A DNA stretch of 64,000 bases from Paraburkholderia guartelaensis (GCF_004353905.1 NZ_SMOD01000011.1:186001-250000); one strand, 5' to 3'; shown: positions 8,042 to 17,510, counted from the first letter of the stretch. Made by a program: numbers and translations. Notes: generated by a model from the sequence alone, not told the origin.

Positions 8042-8722
8042 ATGACGTCAGCCGAGCAACTCGCCCCCGCGCACCGCACCCGCATCAAGCTGTGCGGACT
8101 TTCGACGCCCGAGGCGGTTGCGCACGCCGTCGACCTCGGCGCCGACGCCGTCGGTTTCGTGTTCTATCCGCCGAGCCCGCGTTCCGTGAGCGTGGCGCAG
8201 GCGGTCGAGCTGACGCACGACCTGCCGCCGTTCGTTTCGGTCGTCGGTCTCTTCGTGAACGCCACGCCGCAGTGGATGAGCGAAGTGGCGAGCAATGTCT
8301 CGCTCACCATGCTGCAGTTCCACGGCGACGAAACGCCGGAGCAGTGCGAGTCGCTTGCCTCCGTTGCCGGTTTGCCCTGGTTGCGCGCGCTGCGAGTGGC
8401 GGCCGATACTCAGCAGGCCGATTTGATAGAATCGGCTAATCGTTATTCATCAGCCAGCGGCCTGTTGTTCGACACCCATGTCGACGGTTACGGCGGCGGC
8501 GGAAAGGTCTTCGATTGGTCACTTATTCCCGCAGGGCTCGCGCGTCGGGCCGTTTTGAGTGGTGGCTTGAACGCGCAAAACGTCGGTGATGCGATTCGCC
8601 AGGTGCGTCCGTTCGCTGTCGATGTCTCCAGTGGCATCGAAGTGCCGGGCGCAAAGGGCGTGAAGGATCACGCCCGCATGGCGGCGTTCGTGCGCGCAGT
8701 GCGCGAAGCGGACGCGGGATGA
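8042..8722 (+). CDS. trpF: phosphoribosylanthranilate isomerase
   Basis: TrpF performs the Amadori rearrangement of phosphoribosylanthranilate in tryptophan synthesis. It is a single-domain TIM barrel of 226 residues, the stand-alone form rather than a TrpC fusion. The catalytic cysteine is in R-I-K-L-C-G-L-S near the N-terminus and the general acid aspartate in L-L-F-D-T-H-V-D-G-Y-G-G-G-G. The C-terminal phosphate-binding part reads D-V-S-S-G-I-E-V-P-G-A-K-G-V-K-D. It is followed after 76 bases by trpB. The anthranilate synthase genes are not in this window. Confidence 0.97.
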   Translation: MTSAEQLAPAHRTRIKLCGLSTPEAVAHAVDLGADAVGFVFYPPSPRSVSVAQAVELTHDLPPFVSVVGLFVNATPQWMSEVASNVSLTMLQFHGDETPEQCESLASVAGLPWLRALRVAADTQQADLIESANRYSSASGLLFDTHVDGYGGGGKVFDWSLIPAGLARRAVLSGGLNAQNVGDAIRQVRPFAVDVSSGIEVPGAKGVKDHARMAAFVRAVREADAG

Positions 8723-8798
8723 ATCCGGGGCGAATGCCCCTTTGGCCGGCACGGCCCGCGCAATGCGGTCCTCCCAAGCCCGGCCGAGCGAGTGACTT

Positions 8799-9992
8799 AT
8801 GTACAATTTGCCAGATGAACGTGGCCATTTCGGCCCTTATGGCGGCGTATTCGCTGCCGAAACCCTCATGCAGGCGATCGACGAGCTGCGCGACGCCTAC
8901 GCGAAATTCAAGGACGATCCCGACTTCCGCGCCGAATATGAGCGCGAGTTGAAGCATTTTGTCGGCCGTCCGTCGCCGATTTATCACGCGCAGCGGTGGA
9001 GCGAGCTGCTGGGCGGCGCGCAGATCTATCTCAAGCGCGAAGACCTGAATCACACCGGCGCGCACAAGGTGAACAACGTGATCGGCCAGGCGCTGCTCGC
9101 CAAGCGCATGGGCAAGCCGCGCGTGATCGCGGAAACCGGTGCGGGCCAGCACGGCGTTGCAACGGCAACGATCGCGGCGCGTTTCGGCATGGAGTGCGTG
9201 GTCTACATGGGCGCCGAAGACGTGCGCCGCCAGGCCGCCAACGTCTACCGCATGAAGCTGCTGGGCGCGACCGTCGTTCCGGTCGAATCGGGCTCGCGCA
9301 CGCTCAAGGACGCGCTCAACGAAGCCATGCGCGACTGGGTTACCAACGTCGAAAACACCTTCTACATCATCGGCACCGTGGCGGGCCCGCACCCGTACCC
9401 GATGATGGTGCGCGACTTCCAGCGCGTGATCGGCGACGAATGCCGCGTGCAGATGCCTGAAATGACCGGCCGCCAGCCCGACTCCGTGATCGCCTGCGTG
9501 GGCGGCGGATCGAACGCGATGGGGATCTTTTACCCGTATATCGAGGACACTTCCGTGCAGTTGATCGGTGTCGAGCCTGCCGGCGACGGCATGGACACGG
9601 GCCGTCACGCTGCCTCGCTCGCGGCGGGCACCGTGGGCGTGCTGCACGGCAACCGCACGTACCTGCTGCAGGACGAGAACGGGCAGATCATCGAGACGCA
9701 TTCGGTCTCGGCGGGCCTCGACTATCCGGGCGTCGGTCCCGAGCACGCGTGGCTCAAGGACAGCGGCCGCGCGCAGTACGTCACCATCGACGACGAGGAA
9801 GCGCTCAAGGCCTTCCACGACTGCTGCCGCATCGAAGGCATCATTCCCGCGCTCGAATCGAGCCACGCGCTCGCGTACGCGGCGAAGCTCGCACCGACAT
9901 TGCCGAAGGAGAAAATCCTGCTGGTGAACCTGTCGGGCCGCGGCGACAAGGACATGCATACGGTCGCTGAGCGATCGGGCATCCAGTTCTGA
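8799..9992 (+). CDS. trpB: tryptophan synthase beta chain
   Basis: TrpB condenses indole with serine to tryptophan using PLP, in a complex with TrpA. The PLP lysine is in N-H-T-G-A-H-K-V-N-N-V and the phosphate-binding loop is C-V-G-G-G-S-N-A-M-G. The 397-residue length and the start M-Y-N-L-P-D-E-R-G-H-F-G-P-Y-G-G-V-F are those of the standard TrpB1 form. Unusually the next gene is not trpA but a DNA methyltransferase 21 bases downstream, with trpA only after that. Confidence 0.98.
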   Translation: MYNLPDERGHFGPYGGVFAAETLMQAIDELRDAYAKFKDDPDFRAEYERELKHFVGRPSPIYHAQRWSELLGGAQIYLKREDLNHTGAHKVNNVIGQALLAKRMGKPRVIAETGAGQHGVATATIAARFGMECVVYMGAEDVRRQAANVYRMKLLGATVVPVESGSRTLKDALNEAMRDWVTNVENTFYIIGTVAGPHPYPMMVRDFQRVIGDECRVQMPEMTGRQPDSVIACVGGGSNAMGIFYPYIEDTSVQLIGVEPAGDGMDTGRHAASLAAGTVGVLHGNRTYLLQDENGQIIETHSVSAGLDYPGVGPEHAWLKDSGRAQYVTIDDEEALKAFHDCCRIEGIIPALESSHALAYAAKLAPTLPKEKILLVNLSGRGDKDMHTVAERSGIQF

Positions 9993-10013
9993 ACGCCCGG
10001 AGCGACGTAAGCG

Positions 10014-10916
10014 ATGCATGACGAGTTCGACGAGCCGCAGATGCCGGCGCCGGTGGGCGAGGTGAACGCCGAAGTGGCTGCTCTGGAGGCCGCTGAGGTG
10101 GTCGCCAATGCAGCCGCCGAGTTACCCACACTCGCCACGGTGCCGGAAACCATCCGGCTCCTGAACCGCGATTTTCTGACCGATGCAGCCAACCTGCCCG
10201 ACGCCTCAATCGATCTGATCGTCGCCGACCCGCCCTACGGGCTCGGCAAGGACTACGGCAACGACTCCGACATGCGCTCGGGCGAGGACTTCCTCGCCTG
10301 GACGTATGAATGGCTCGACCTGGCGATTCCGAAGCTCAAGCCCACGGGCTCGCTCTACGTGTTCTGCACGTGGCAGTACGCGCCCGAGATCTTCGTCTAT
10401 CTCAAGTCGAAACTCACGATGATCAACGAGATCGTCTGGGATCGTCGCGTACCCAGCATGGGTGGCACGACGCGCCGCTTTACCTCGGTGCACGACAACA
10501 TCGGTTTCTTCGCGGTGTCGAAGGATTATTACTTCGATCTCGATCCCGTCCGCATCCCGTACGATGCCGCCACGAAGAAGGCGCGTTCGCGCAAGTTGTT
10601 CGAAGGCAGCAAGTGGCTGGAGCTCGGCTACAACCCCAAGGACGTCTGGTCCGTCTCGCGGCTGCATCGCCAGCACGCGGAGCGCGTGGATCATCCCACC
10701 CAGAAGCCCCTGGAAATCGTCGAGCGCATGGTGCTCGCGAGCTGCCCGCCGGGCGGCCGCGTGCTGGACCCGTTCATGGGCAGCGGCACCACGGCAGTGG
10801 CTTGCGCACGTCAGCAGCGCGAATTCGTCGGCTATGAAATTAACGAAAGTTACTGCGCGATCGCGCGCGAACGCGTGAGCGCGGCCGCCGCAAGCGCCGT
10901 TGCGGCCGGCGCCTGA
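10014..10916 (+). CDS. orphan beta-class DNA (adenine-N6/cytosine-N4) methyltransferase
   Basis: The protein has the N6/N4 methyltransferase catalytic motif IV D-P-P-Y-G-L at about residue 73 and the AdoMet-binding motif I F-M-G-S-G-T-T near residue 255; this catalytic-first order defines the beta class. It has the family 'HPTQKPLEIVERMV' segment before motif I. No restriction endonuclease gene is near, so it is an orphan enzyme. It lies between trpB (21 bases) and trpA (53 bases), in the operon. From memory, this position and family correspond to the conserved Burkholderiaceae methylase assigned to GTWWAC (BCAM0992 in B. cenocepacia); that specificity is not readable from the sequence. The first 35 or so residues are acidic and Ala-rich and may be disordered. 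Confidence 0.88.
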   Translation: MHDEFDEPQMPAPVGEVNAEVAALEAAEVVANAAAELPTLATVPETIRLLNRDFLTDAANLPDASIDLIVADPPYGLGKDYGNDSDMRSGEDFLAWTYEWLDLAIPKLKPTGSLYVFCTWQYAPEIFVYLKSKLTMINEIVWDRRVPSMGGTTRRFTSVHDNIGFFAVSKDYYFDLDPVRIPYDAATKKARSRKLFEGSKWLELGYNPKDVWSVSRLHRQHAERVDHPTQKPLEIVERMVLASCPPGGRVLDPFMGSGTTAVACARQQREFVGYEINESYCAIARERVSAAAASAVAAGA

Positions 10917-10969
10917 TGCGCCGCCGCCGGACCCACGCGCAGTAACGCCTAAAAGCTGAGGACCCTGAA

Positions 10970-11779
10970 ATGTCCCGTATCAAGACTACGTTCGAGGCGC
11001 TCGCCGCCCAAGGCCGCAAAGGCCTGATCCCGTTCATGACGGCCGGCGACCCCGATCCCGCGCGCACCGTCGAGTTCATGCACGCGCTGGTCGCAGGCGG
11101 CTCCGATGTCATCGAGCTGGGCGTGCCGTTTTCCGACCCGATGGCCGACGGCCCGGTGATCCAGCAGTCGTCCGAGCGCGCGCTCGAGAAGGGCGTGACG
11201 CTCAAGAGCGTGCTCGCCGACGTGAAGCGTTTTCGCGAAACCGACAACAAGACGCCCGTCGTGCTGATGGGCTACGCGAACCCCATCGAGCGTATGGGCG
11301 CCGATGCATTCGCGCAGGCCGCGAAGGAAGCGGGCGTGGACGGCGTGCTCGTGGTGGACTATCCGCCCGAGGAGTCGGTCGAGTTCGCGGCGAAGATGAA
11401 GGCTGCCGACATCGATCCGATCTTCCTGCTCGCGCCGACTTCGACCGATGAGCGCATCGCCGAAGTGGGGCGCGCCGCGAGCGGCTATGTTTACTACGTC
11501 TCGCTCAAGGGCGTGACGGGCGCTGCGAATCTGGACGTTTCGAGCATCGCGGGTAAAATCCCGGCGATCAAGAAGCATGTCTCGCTGCCCGTGGGTGTGG
11601 GCTTCGGCATCCGCGACGCGCAAACGGCGGCTGCCGTCGCGCAGGTTTCGGACGCCGTGGTGATCGGCAGCCGCATCGTTCAGCTGCTCGAACAGGCAGC
11701 GCCGGAGACGGCTGCCGACACGCTCACGCAGTTCATCACGAGCATTCGGGTGGCGCTGGACGAAGTCTCCGCCGGGTAA
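10970..11779 (+). CDS. trpA: tryptophan synthase alpha chain
   Basis: TrpA cleaves indole-3-glycerol phosphate to indole, which is channelled to TrpB. It is a 269-residue TIM barrel with the signature V-I-E-L-G-V-P-F-S-D-P-M-A-D-G-P-V-I-Q carrying the catalytic Glu and Asp, and the phosphate site G-V-G-F-G-I and V-I-G-S-R-I-V. GAGGA lies 9 bases before the ATG. It is separated from trpB by the methyltransferase gene. A possible promoter for accD lies shortly after the stop. Confidence 0.98.
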   Translation: MSRIKTTFEALAAQGRKGLIPFMTAGDPDPARTVEFMHALVAGGSDVIELGVPFSDPMADGPVIQQSSERALEKGVTLKSVLADVKRFRETDNKTPVVLMGYANPIERMGADAFAQAAKEAGVDGVLVVDYPPEESVEFAAKMKAADIDPIFLLAPTSTDERIAEVGRAASGYVYYVSLKGVTGAANLDVSSIAGKIPAIKKHVSLPVGVGFGIRDAQTAAAVAQVSDAVVIGSRIVQLLEQAAPETAADTLTQFITSIRVALDEVSAG

Positions 11780-11796
11780 CGCTGCGGCTAGCGTAG

Positions 11797-11824
11797 TTGG
11801 CTAGATTCGAGACTGCTGTAAAAT
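11797..11824 (+). promoter_or_regulatory. candidate sigma-70 promoter for accD
   Basis: TTGGCT (11797-11802) and TAAAAT (11819-11824) are 16 bases apart in the trpA-accD gap, giving a start near 11831 and a roughly 100-base leader. The 5' part of that leader has several GGTCGG/CCGACC-type complementary runs. Confidence 0.45.
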
Positions 11825-11933
11825 CCACTTTTCGCCATGCGCGGTCGGGGTCGGAACCCGGTCGGTTTTACCGATCGGACGATGAAACGGTCCGCCGCGC
11901 CCGCGCATCACGAAGGTCAAGGAAGGAACATCA

Positions 11934-12806
11934 ATGAGCTGGCTCGATAAACTGCTGCCGCCCAAGATCAAGCAAACCGATCCGAAAAGCCGCAAGAGCA
12001 TTCCGGAAGGGTTGTGGATCAAGTGCCCGTCGTGCGAAGCGGTTCTGTACCGCAACGACGTCGAGGCGAATCTCCACGTCTGCCCGAAATGCGATCACCA
12101 CATGCGCATCAACGCGCGCGAGCGTCTTGACGGCCTGCTCGATCCGGAAGGCCGCTACGAGATCGGCCAGGAGATCGTTCCGGTCGACGCGCTCAAGTTC
12201 AAGGACAGCCGCAAGTATCCGGACCGCCTGAAAGAGGCGATGGACGAAACCGGCGAAACCGACGCCATGGTGGTGATGGGCGGCGCGATCCGCACGCTGC
12301 CCGTGGTGGTGGCCTGCTTCGAGTTCTCGTTCATGGGCGGCTCGATGGGCTCGGTGGTGGGCGAACGCTTCGCGCGCGGCGCGCAAAACGCGCTCGAGCA
12401 GCAAGTGCCGTTCATCTGCTTCACGGCATCGGGCGGCGCGCGCATGCAGGAAAGCCTGCTGTCGCTCATGCAGATGGCCAAGACCACGGCCATGCTGACC
12501 AAGCTCGCCGAAGCCAAGCTGCCGTTCATCTCCGTGCTGACCGACCCGACGATGGGCGGCGTTTCGGCGAGCTTCGCGTTCCTTGGCGACGTAGTGATCG
12601 CCGAGCCGAAGGCGCTGATCGGCTTTGCCGGCCCGCGCGTGATCGAGCAGACCGTGCGCGAAAAGCTGCCGGAAGGCTTCCAGCGCGCCGAATTCCTGCT
12701 GCAGAAGGGCGCGATCGACATGATCCTGGACCGCCGCAAGCTGCGCGACGAAATCGCGCAAATGCTGGCGCTGCTGCAGCGTCAGCCCGCCGACGCGGTG
12801 GCTTGA
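11934..12806 (+). CDS. accD: acetyl-CoA carboxylase carboxyltransferase subunit beta
   Basis: AccD with AccA transfers carboxyl from biotin to acetyl-CoA, the committed step of fatty acid synthesis. The N-terminal four-cysteine zinc ribbon is visible (C-P-S-C at about residues 27-30 and C-P-K-C at about 46-49), followed by the crotonase-like carboxyltransferase domain with C-F-T-A-S-G-G-A-R-M-Q-E and P-T-M-G-G-V-S-A-S-F-A. At 290 residues it is full length. The ATG follows an AAGGAAGG Shine-Dalgarno. accD-folC linkage is a common bacterial arrangement. Confidence 0.98.
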   Translation: MSWLDKLLPPKIKQTDPKSRKSIPEGLWIKCPSCEAVLYRNDVEANLHVCPKCDHHMRINARERLDGLLDPEGRYEIGQEIVPVDALKFKDSRKYPDRLKEAMDETGETDAMVVMGGAIRTLPVVVACFEFSFMGGSMGSVVGERFARGAQNALEQQVPFICFTASGGARMQESLLSLMQMAKTTAMLTKLAEAKLPFISVLTDPTMGGVSASFAFLGDVVIAEPKALIGFAGPRVIEQTVREKLPEGFQRAEFLLQKGAIDMILDRRKLRDEIAQMLALLQRQPADAVA

Positions 12807-12996
12807 ACGCTGCTTTGAGCGATCTGCGGCGCTGCGTGCGCCGCAAGCCGCAACGCTATACCCAACGCGCCGCGAGCGAAAGCAAGCGGCGCGTTGTCAT
12901 TTCCGCGATAATGCCGTTCTTTCGAAGCGGATCATTCGTGTGAACCCTCCGCCGTTGGCGGCGTCTCACGCGCAGCACCTGGCAATTTCTATCCTG

Positions 12997-14307
12997 ATGA
13001 GTACCTTTCCCACCCTCGACGCGTGGCTCACGCACCTCGAAACTGCGCATCCGGTCGGCATCGACATGGGGCTGGACCGCATCCGTCAGGTGAAGGACGC
13101 GCTGGACCTCAAGTTCGCATGCCCGATCATCACGGTGGGCGGCACGAACGGGAAGGGCTCGACCTGCGCGATCCTCGAAACGATCCTGCTCAAGGCGGGC
13201 TATCACGTGGGCTGCCACACCTCGCCGCATCTGCTCGAATTCAACGAGCGCGCGCGCGTCGACGGCCAGCAGGCCAGTGACGCCGAGCTGCTGCCGCACT
13301 TCGAGGCCGTGGAAGCCGCGCGCAATTCGCTCGCCAAGCCCGTTACGCTCACGTACTTCGAGTTCACGACGCTCGCGATCATGCATCTGTTCGCCTCGCG
13401 CGGGCTCGACGCCGTGATCTTCGAGGTGGGTCTGGGCGGGCGCCTGGATGCCGTCAACGTGCTCGACACCGACTGCGCGATCATCACGAGCATCGACCTC
13501 GATCACACGGAATACCTCGGCGACACGCGCGAGAAGATCGGCTTCGAAAAGGCCGGTATCTTCCGCCCGGGCAAGCCCGCGATCTGCGCCGATCCGATGG
13601 CGCCGCAGTCGCTCATCGACCATGCTGAGGCGATCGGCGCCGAACTGTGGCTCTTCGGCCGCGATTTCCGCTACGAAGGGCAGCCCGGCAACGAGCGCCA
13701 GCAGTGGAGCTACGTGGGTCCGACGATGCGGCGCTCGGCGCTCGCCTATCCGGCGCTGCGCGGCGCCAACCAGTTGATCAACACGTCGGCTGCGCTCGCG
13801 GGCCTCGAGTCGCTGCGCGACCGCCTGCCGGTTTCCGCGCAGGACATTCGCCTCGGCCTCGCCAACGTCGAACTGCCTGGGCGCTTCCAGGTGCTGCCGG
13901 GCAAGCCCTCGATTATCCTCGACGTCGGCCACAACCCGCATGCGGCTGCCGTGCTTGCGCAAAACCTCGGCAGCATGGGCTATTTCCCGTACACCTACGC
14001 GGTGTTCGGCGCAATGCGCGACAAGGACATCACGGGCGTGATCGAGCACCTGAAGGGCGAGATCGACCACTGGTGTGTGACCGACCTGCCGCTGCCGCGC
14101 GCGGCCACGGCCGAACAGCTCGAAGAAGTGCTGCGCGATGCGGGCGTGACGGACGGCGCCGACAGCAGCGTCACACGCTATGAAAATCCCGCTGCCGCCT
14201 TCCAAGATGCGCTAAAACGTGCAACCGAAAATGATAGAATTATTGTTTTCGGAAGTTTTCTGACGGTTGCCGGGGTGATGGCCTGGCGAAAGTCGCAGCA
14301 ACACTGA
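12997..14307 (+). CDS. folC: bifunctional folylpolyglutamate/dihydrofolate synthase
   Basis: FolC adds glutamate to dihydropteroate and to folates. It is a Mur-ligase-type ATPase with P-loop V-G-G-T-N-G-K-G-S-T and the C-terminal D-V-G-H-N-P-H-A-A segment. The start at 12997 (M-S-T-F-P-T-L-D-A-W-L) gives 436 residues and matches the family N-terminus; an in-frame GTG at 12940 would add 19 unlikely residues. It is followed 61 bases later by the SPOR-domain gene, the usual folC-dedD-cvpA-purF order. Confidence 0.96.
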   Translation: MSTFPTLDAWLTHLETAHPVGIDMGLDRIRQVKDALDLKFACPIITVGGTNGKGSTCAILETILLKAGYHVGCHTSPHLLEFNERARVDGQQASDAELLPHFEAVEAARNSLAKPVTLTYFEFTTLAIMHLFASRGLDAVIFEVGLGGRLDAVNVLDTDCAIITSIDLDHTEYLGDTREKIGFEKAGIFRPGKPAICADPMAPQSLIDHAEAIGAELWLFGRDFRYEGQPGNERQQWSYVGPTMRRSALAYPALRGANQLINTSAALAGLESLRDRLPVSAQDIRLGLANVELPGRFQVLPGKPSIILDVGHNPHAAAVLAQNLGSMGYFPYTYAVFGAMRDKDITGVIEHLKGEIDHWCVTDLPLPRAATAEQLEEVLRDAGVTDGADSSVTRYENPAAAFQDALKRATENDRIIVFGSFLTVAGVMAWRKSQQH

Positions 14308-14368
14308 CCGCCCGGCACCGTACGCCGCCCACGTAAGACAGGCCAGGTAGGCCAACAGCAAGCCATAC

Positions 14369-15292
14369 ATGGGAATTTTCTCGTTCGGCAAGAAAGATGA
14401 CGCTGACGCGCCCCGCCGGCGCGGCACCGAGTCCGGCTCCAGCCGGCGCAGCAATCAGAGCACGCGCGTGGAACGGCGCAGCCGCCGGCCGGACCGGTCG
14501 GGCGACGCCGAGGCAATGCTGCTCGACCCCACACTCCCTGAAAAGCAACGCGCGCGCCGCCGTCTCGTCGGCGCGATCGCGCTCGTGCTCGCGGCCATCG
14601 TGATCCTGCCGATGGTGCTCGATTCGCACCCGAAGCCCGTCACCGACGACATCGCGATCGACATTCCGAGCCGCCCGGCCGACAAGGCCGCTGCGCGCCA
14701 ACACGACGCCGAAGACACGCAAGCCGGCGTCGCCCCCGACAATCCCGCAGCCGCTGAAGCGACGCCTGGCGCGTCGGGCCTCGCGGCCGCTTCGGGCGCC
14801 GCGGCCACGCAGAGCGCACAAAGCGCGGACAACGCGCCGGCAACGGCCGCCAAAAAGCCCGCACAGGCGGCAGCCGCTCCCGCCCAATCGACGCAAACCG
14901 CCCAGACGCAAAAGCCCGCTGCCAAGCCGGCCGCGTCGGCCAGCGCGACCGTCGCCGCGAACAGCAAGCAAACGACTGCCGCAAATGACACCGCCGACAC
15001 CAGCGGCGCAAATGGCGCGAAGGCCGAGTCCAGCGCCCCGGCGACGCCCCCGGGCGCGCGTTTCGCGGTGCAGCTCGGCGCGTTCTCGAACGGCACGACA
15101 GCGAACAACTGGGTAACGAAGTTGAAAGCTGCGGGTGTGCCCGCATATACCGAACAGCGTAAGGAAGCAGACGGCACGACGCGCACACTGCTGCGCGCGG
15201 GCCCGTTCCCGGACCGCGCCTCGGCCACGGCGGCGATCGCCAAGGTGCGCGGCGCCGGCCTGATGGCGGGCTCGAACGCCAACGCGGAATAA
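14369..15292 (+). CDS. SPOR-domain (DedD-like) cell-division-associated membrane protein
   Basis: A basic cytoplasmic head of about 70 residues leads into one membrane segment (L-V-G-A-I-A-L-V-L-A-A-I-V-I-L-P-M-V-L). A long Ala/Gln/Lys-rich periplasmic linker follows, then a C-terminal SPOR domain at about residues 230-305 (F-A-V-Q-L-G-A-F ... L-L-R-A-G-P-F). SPOR domains bind denuded septal peptidoglycan, so the protein probably acts at the division site. The position between folC and cvpA is that of dedD in E. coli. The low-complexity linker makes the length (307 residues) variable between relatives. The stop is 7 bases before cvpA. Confidence 0.88.
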   Translation: MGIFSFGKKDDADAPRRRGTESGSSRRSNQSTRVERRSRRPDRSGDAEAMLLDPTLPEKQRARRRLVGAIALVLAAIVILPMVLDSHPKPVTDDIAIDIPSRPADKAAARQHDAEDTQAGVAPDNPAAAEATPGASGLAAASGAAATQSAQSADNAPATAAKKPAQAAAAPAQSTQTAQTQKPAAKPAASASATVAANSKQTTAANDTADTSGANGAKAESSAPATPPGARFAVQLGAFSNGTTANNWVTKLKAAGVPAYTEQRKEADGTTRTLLRAGPFPDRASATAAIAKVRGAGLMAGSNANAE

Positions 15293-15299
15293 GCCGTCG

Positions 15300-15794
15300 A
15301 TGTTGACCGCATTCGACTACGCTGTAATGGCGGTGATAGGCCTGTCGGCGCTGCGCGGCGCATGGCGGGGCTTGATCGGCGAGATTTTTGGATTGATTGG
15401 CTGGATCGCGGCGTTGCTCGTGGCCTGCCGCTACGTGGACCGCGTAGTGCCCTGGATTCCGGCGAACTGGCCGGGCGGGGCGCTGACCCAGTGGCTGATC
15501 GCCTTCGCGCTGATCGTCATTGCCGTGGTGCTCGTGGCCGGCGTGGGCAACGCACTGATCGGCCGTCTGGTGCAGGTGAGCGGATTGTCCGGCGTGGACC
15601 GTTCGCTCGGGATGATGTTCGGCCTCGTGCGAGGCGTCGTGCTGGTGCTGATCCTCGTCGTCCTCGGCGGGCTGACCGAGCTGCCCCAGCAGGACTTCTG
15701 GCGCCACGCGCTGCTGCGGCCTTATGCCGTGCAGGGCGTGCTCGAACTGAAACCGCTGTTGCCCGAGGCGCTCGCGGCCTACGTTCACGTCTGA
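15300..15794 (+). CDS. cvpA: CvpA family membrane protein
   Basis: This is a 164-residue protein with about four hydrophobic segments, beginning M-L-T-A-F-D-Y-A-V-M-A-V-I-G-L-S-A-L-R-G, the conserved N-terminus of the colicin V production (CvpA) family. The family is linked to envelope integrity; its biochemical role is not settled. It sits 7 bases after the SPOR-domain gene and 125 bases before purF, the order seen across proteobacteria. Confidence 0.93.
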   Translation: MLTAFDYAVMAVIGLSALRGAWRGLIGEIFGLIGWIAALLVACRYVDRVVPWIPANWPGGALTQWLIAFALIVIAVVLVAGVGNALIGRLVQVSGLSGVDRSLGMMFGLVRGVVLVLILVVLGGLTELPQQDFWRHALLRPYAVQGVLELKPLLPEALAAYVHV

Positions 15795-15919
15795 TCAGAA
15801 ACTGATCGGACGCGATGCGAGGCGCAGCTTCCCGGCAACACTGCCCATTTGCGGCGCTCGACCGGTGTTGATGAAGCCGGGTGATCCGCGACCGATTTCG
15901 CTTTTTTGAAGGACCTGCC

Positions 15920-17464
15920 ATGTGCGGCATCGTAGGCGTAGTTTCCCGCTCTCCCGTCAACCAGCTCCTCTATGACGCGCTGCTGCTCCTGCAGCATCGT
16001 GGTCAGGACGCGGCCGGCATTGCCACCGCGAACGGCAGCACGTTCCACATGCACAAGGCCAACGGCATGGTGCGCGACGTGTTCCGCACGCGCAACATGC
16101 GCAGCCTCCCCGGCACCAGCGGCATCGGCCAGGTGCGCTACCCGACGGCCGGCTCGGCGTCGAGCGAAGAAGAAGCCCAGCCGTTCTACGTGAACGCGCC
16201 GTTCGGCATCGTCCTCGCTCACAACGGCAATCTCACGAACTGGCAACAGCTCAAAGAAGAGATGTTCCGCGTGGATCGCCGCCACATCAACACGCATTCC
16301 GACACTGAAGTGCTGCTCAACGTGCTCGCGCACGAAGTGCAGCTCGCGACCTCGGGCCTCGAGCTCGACCCGGCCGCGCTCTTCAAGGCGGTTGCGGGTG
16401 TGCACCGCCGCCTGCGTGGCTCGTACGCGATCGTCTCGCTGATCTCCGGATACGGCCTGCTCGCGTTCCGCGACCCGTTCGGCATTCGCCCGCTGTGCAT
16501 CGGCAAGATGGAAACGCCGGAAGGTACCGAGTGGATGCTCGCTTCGGAATCGGTGGCGCTCGAAGGCATCGGTTTCGAGTTCGTGCGCGACGTTCGCCCG
16601 GGCGAAGCGGTGTTCATCGACTTCGACGGTAACTTCTACTCGCAGCAATGCGCCACGGCGCCGACGCTCAATCCCTGCATCTTCGAACTCGTGTATCTCG
16701 CGCGTCCGGACTCGGTCCTCGACGGCGTGCCCGTGTACAACGCGCGTCTGCGCATGGGCGACTATCTCGCCGAGAAGATCAAGCGCGAGCTGCCCGACGT
16801 GAAGATCGACGTGGTCATGCCGATTCCCGATTCGTCGCGTCCCGCGGCCATGCAGGTCGCGAACAAGCTCGGCGTGGAATATCGCGAAGGCTTCTTCAAG
16901 AACCGCTACGTGGGCCGCACCTTCATCATGCCGGGCCAGGCCATGCGCAAGAAGTCGGTGCGCCAGAAGCTCAACGCCATGGGCATCGAGTTCAAGGGCA
17001 AGAACGTGCTGATCATCGACGACTCGATCGTGCGCGGCACCACCTCGCAGGAAATCGTGCAGATGGCGCGTGACGCCGGCGCGACCAAGGTGATCTTCGC
17101 TTCGGCGGCGCCGCCCGTGAAGTACCCGAACGTCTACGGCATCGACATGCCCACGCGCGGCGAGCTCGTCGCGCATGGCCGTACCGATGACGAAGTGGCG
17201 CGCATCATCGGCGCCGATTACCTCGTGTATCAGGACGTGGAATCGCTCAAGCAGGCAGTGCGCGACATCAATCCGGAGTTGAAGGAGTTCGAAGCTTCGT
17301 GCTTCGACGGCGACTACATCACCGGCGACATCACGAGCACATACCTCGACAACATCGAGACGGCGCGCCTCGCGCCCCAGGCGCAGTCGGATCGCGACGC
17401 TGCAAGTGACGCGATGGACGGTGGCACCCGCTCGCAGTTGCACCTGCAGCTCTCGGTGGAGTGA
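15920..17464 (+). CDS. purF: amidophosphoribosyltransferase
   Basis: PurF makes phosphoribosylamine from PRPP and glutamine, the first step of purine synthesis. The glutaminase nucleophile is Cys2 (M-C-G-I-V-G-V), so the start at 15920 is certain; AAGGA lies 6 bases upstream. The phosphoribosyltransferase PRPP loop is V-L-I-I-D-D-S-I-V-R-G-T-T. The length of 514 residues fits the proteobacterial form without an N-terminal propeptide. It is followed by two hairpins. Confidence 0.98.
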   Translation: MCGIVGVVSRSPVNQLLYDALLLLQHRGQDAAGIATANGSTFHMHKANGMVRDVFRTRNMRSLPGTSGIGQVRYPTAGSASSEEEAQPFYVNAPFGIVLAHNGNLTNWQQLKEEMFRVDRRHINTHSDTEVLLNVLAHEVQLATSGLELDPAALFKAVAGVHRRLRGSYAIVSLISGYGLLAFRDPFGIRPLCIGKMETPEGTEWMLASESVALEGIGFEFVRDVRPGEAVFIDFDGNFYSQQCATAPTLNPCIFELVYLARPDSVLDGVPVYNARLRMGDYLAEKIKRELPDVKIDVVMPIPDSSRPAAMQVANKLGVEYREGFFKNRYVGRTFIMPGQAMRKKSVRQKLNAMGIEFKGKNVLIIDDSIVRGTTSQEIVQMARDAGATKVIFASAAPPVKYPNVYGIDMPTRGELVAHGRTDDEVARIIGADYLVYQDVESLKQAVRDINPELKEFEASCFDGDYITGDITSTYLDNIETARLAPQAQSDRDAASDAMDGGTRSQLHLQLSVE

Positions 17465-17473
17465 CCCTTCGGC

Positions 17474-17498
17474 AAACGCGAGTGTGAGACTCGCGTTT
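17474..17498 (+). terminator. first hairpin after purF
   Basis: A 10-bp perfect inverted repeat (AAACGCGAGT at 17474-17483 with ACTCGCGTTT at 17489-17498) begins 10 bases after the purF stop. It has only three T at its end, so it may assist termination or protect the 3' end rather than terminate alone. Confidence 0.55.
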
Positions 17499-17510
17499 CC
17501 GCCGATTCCG

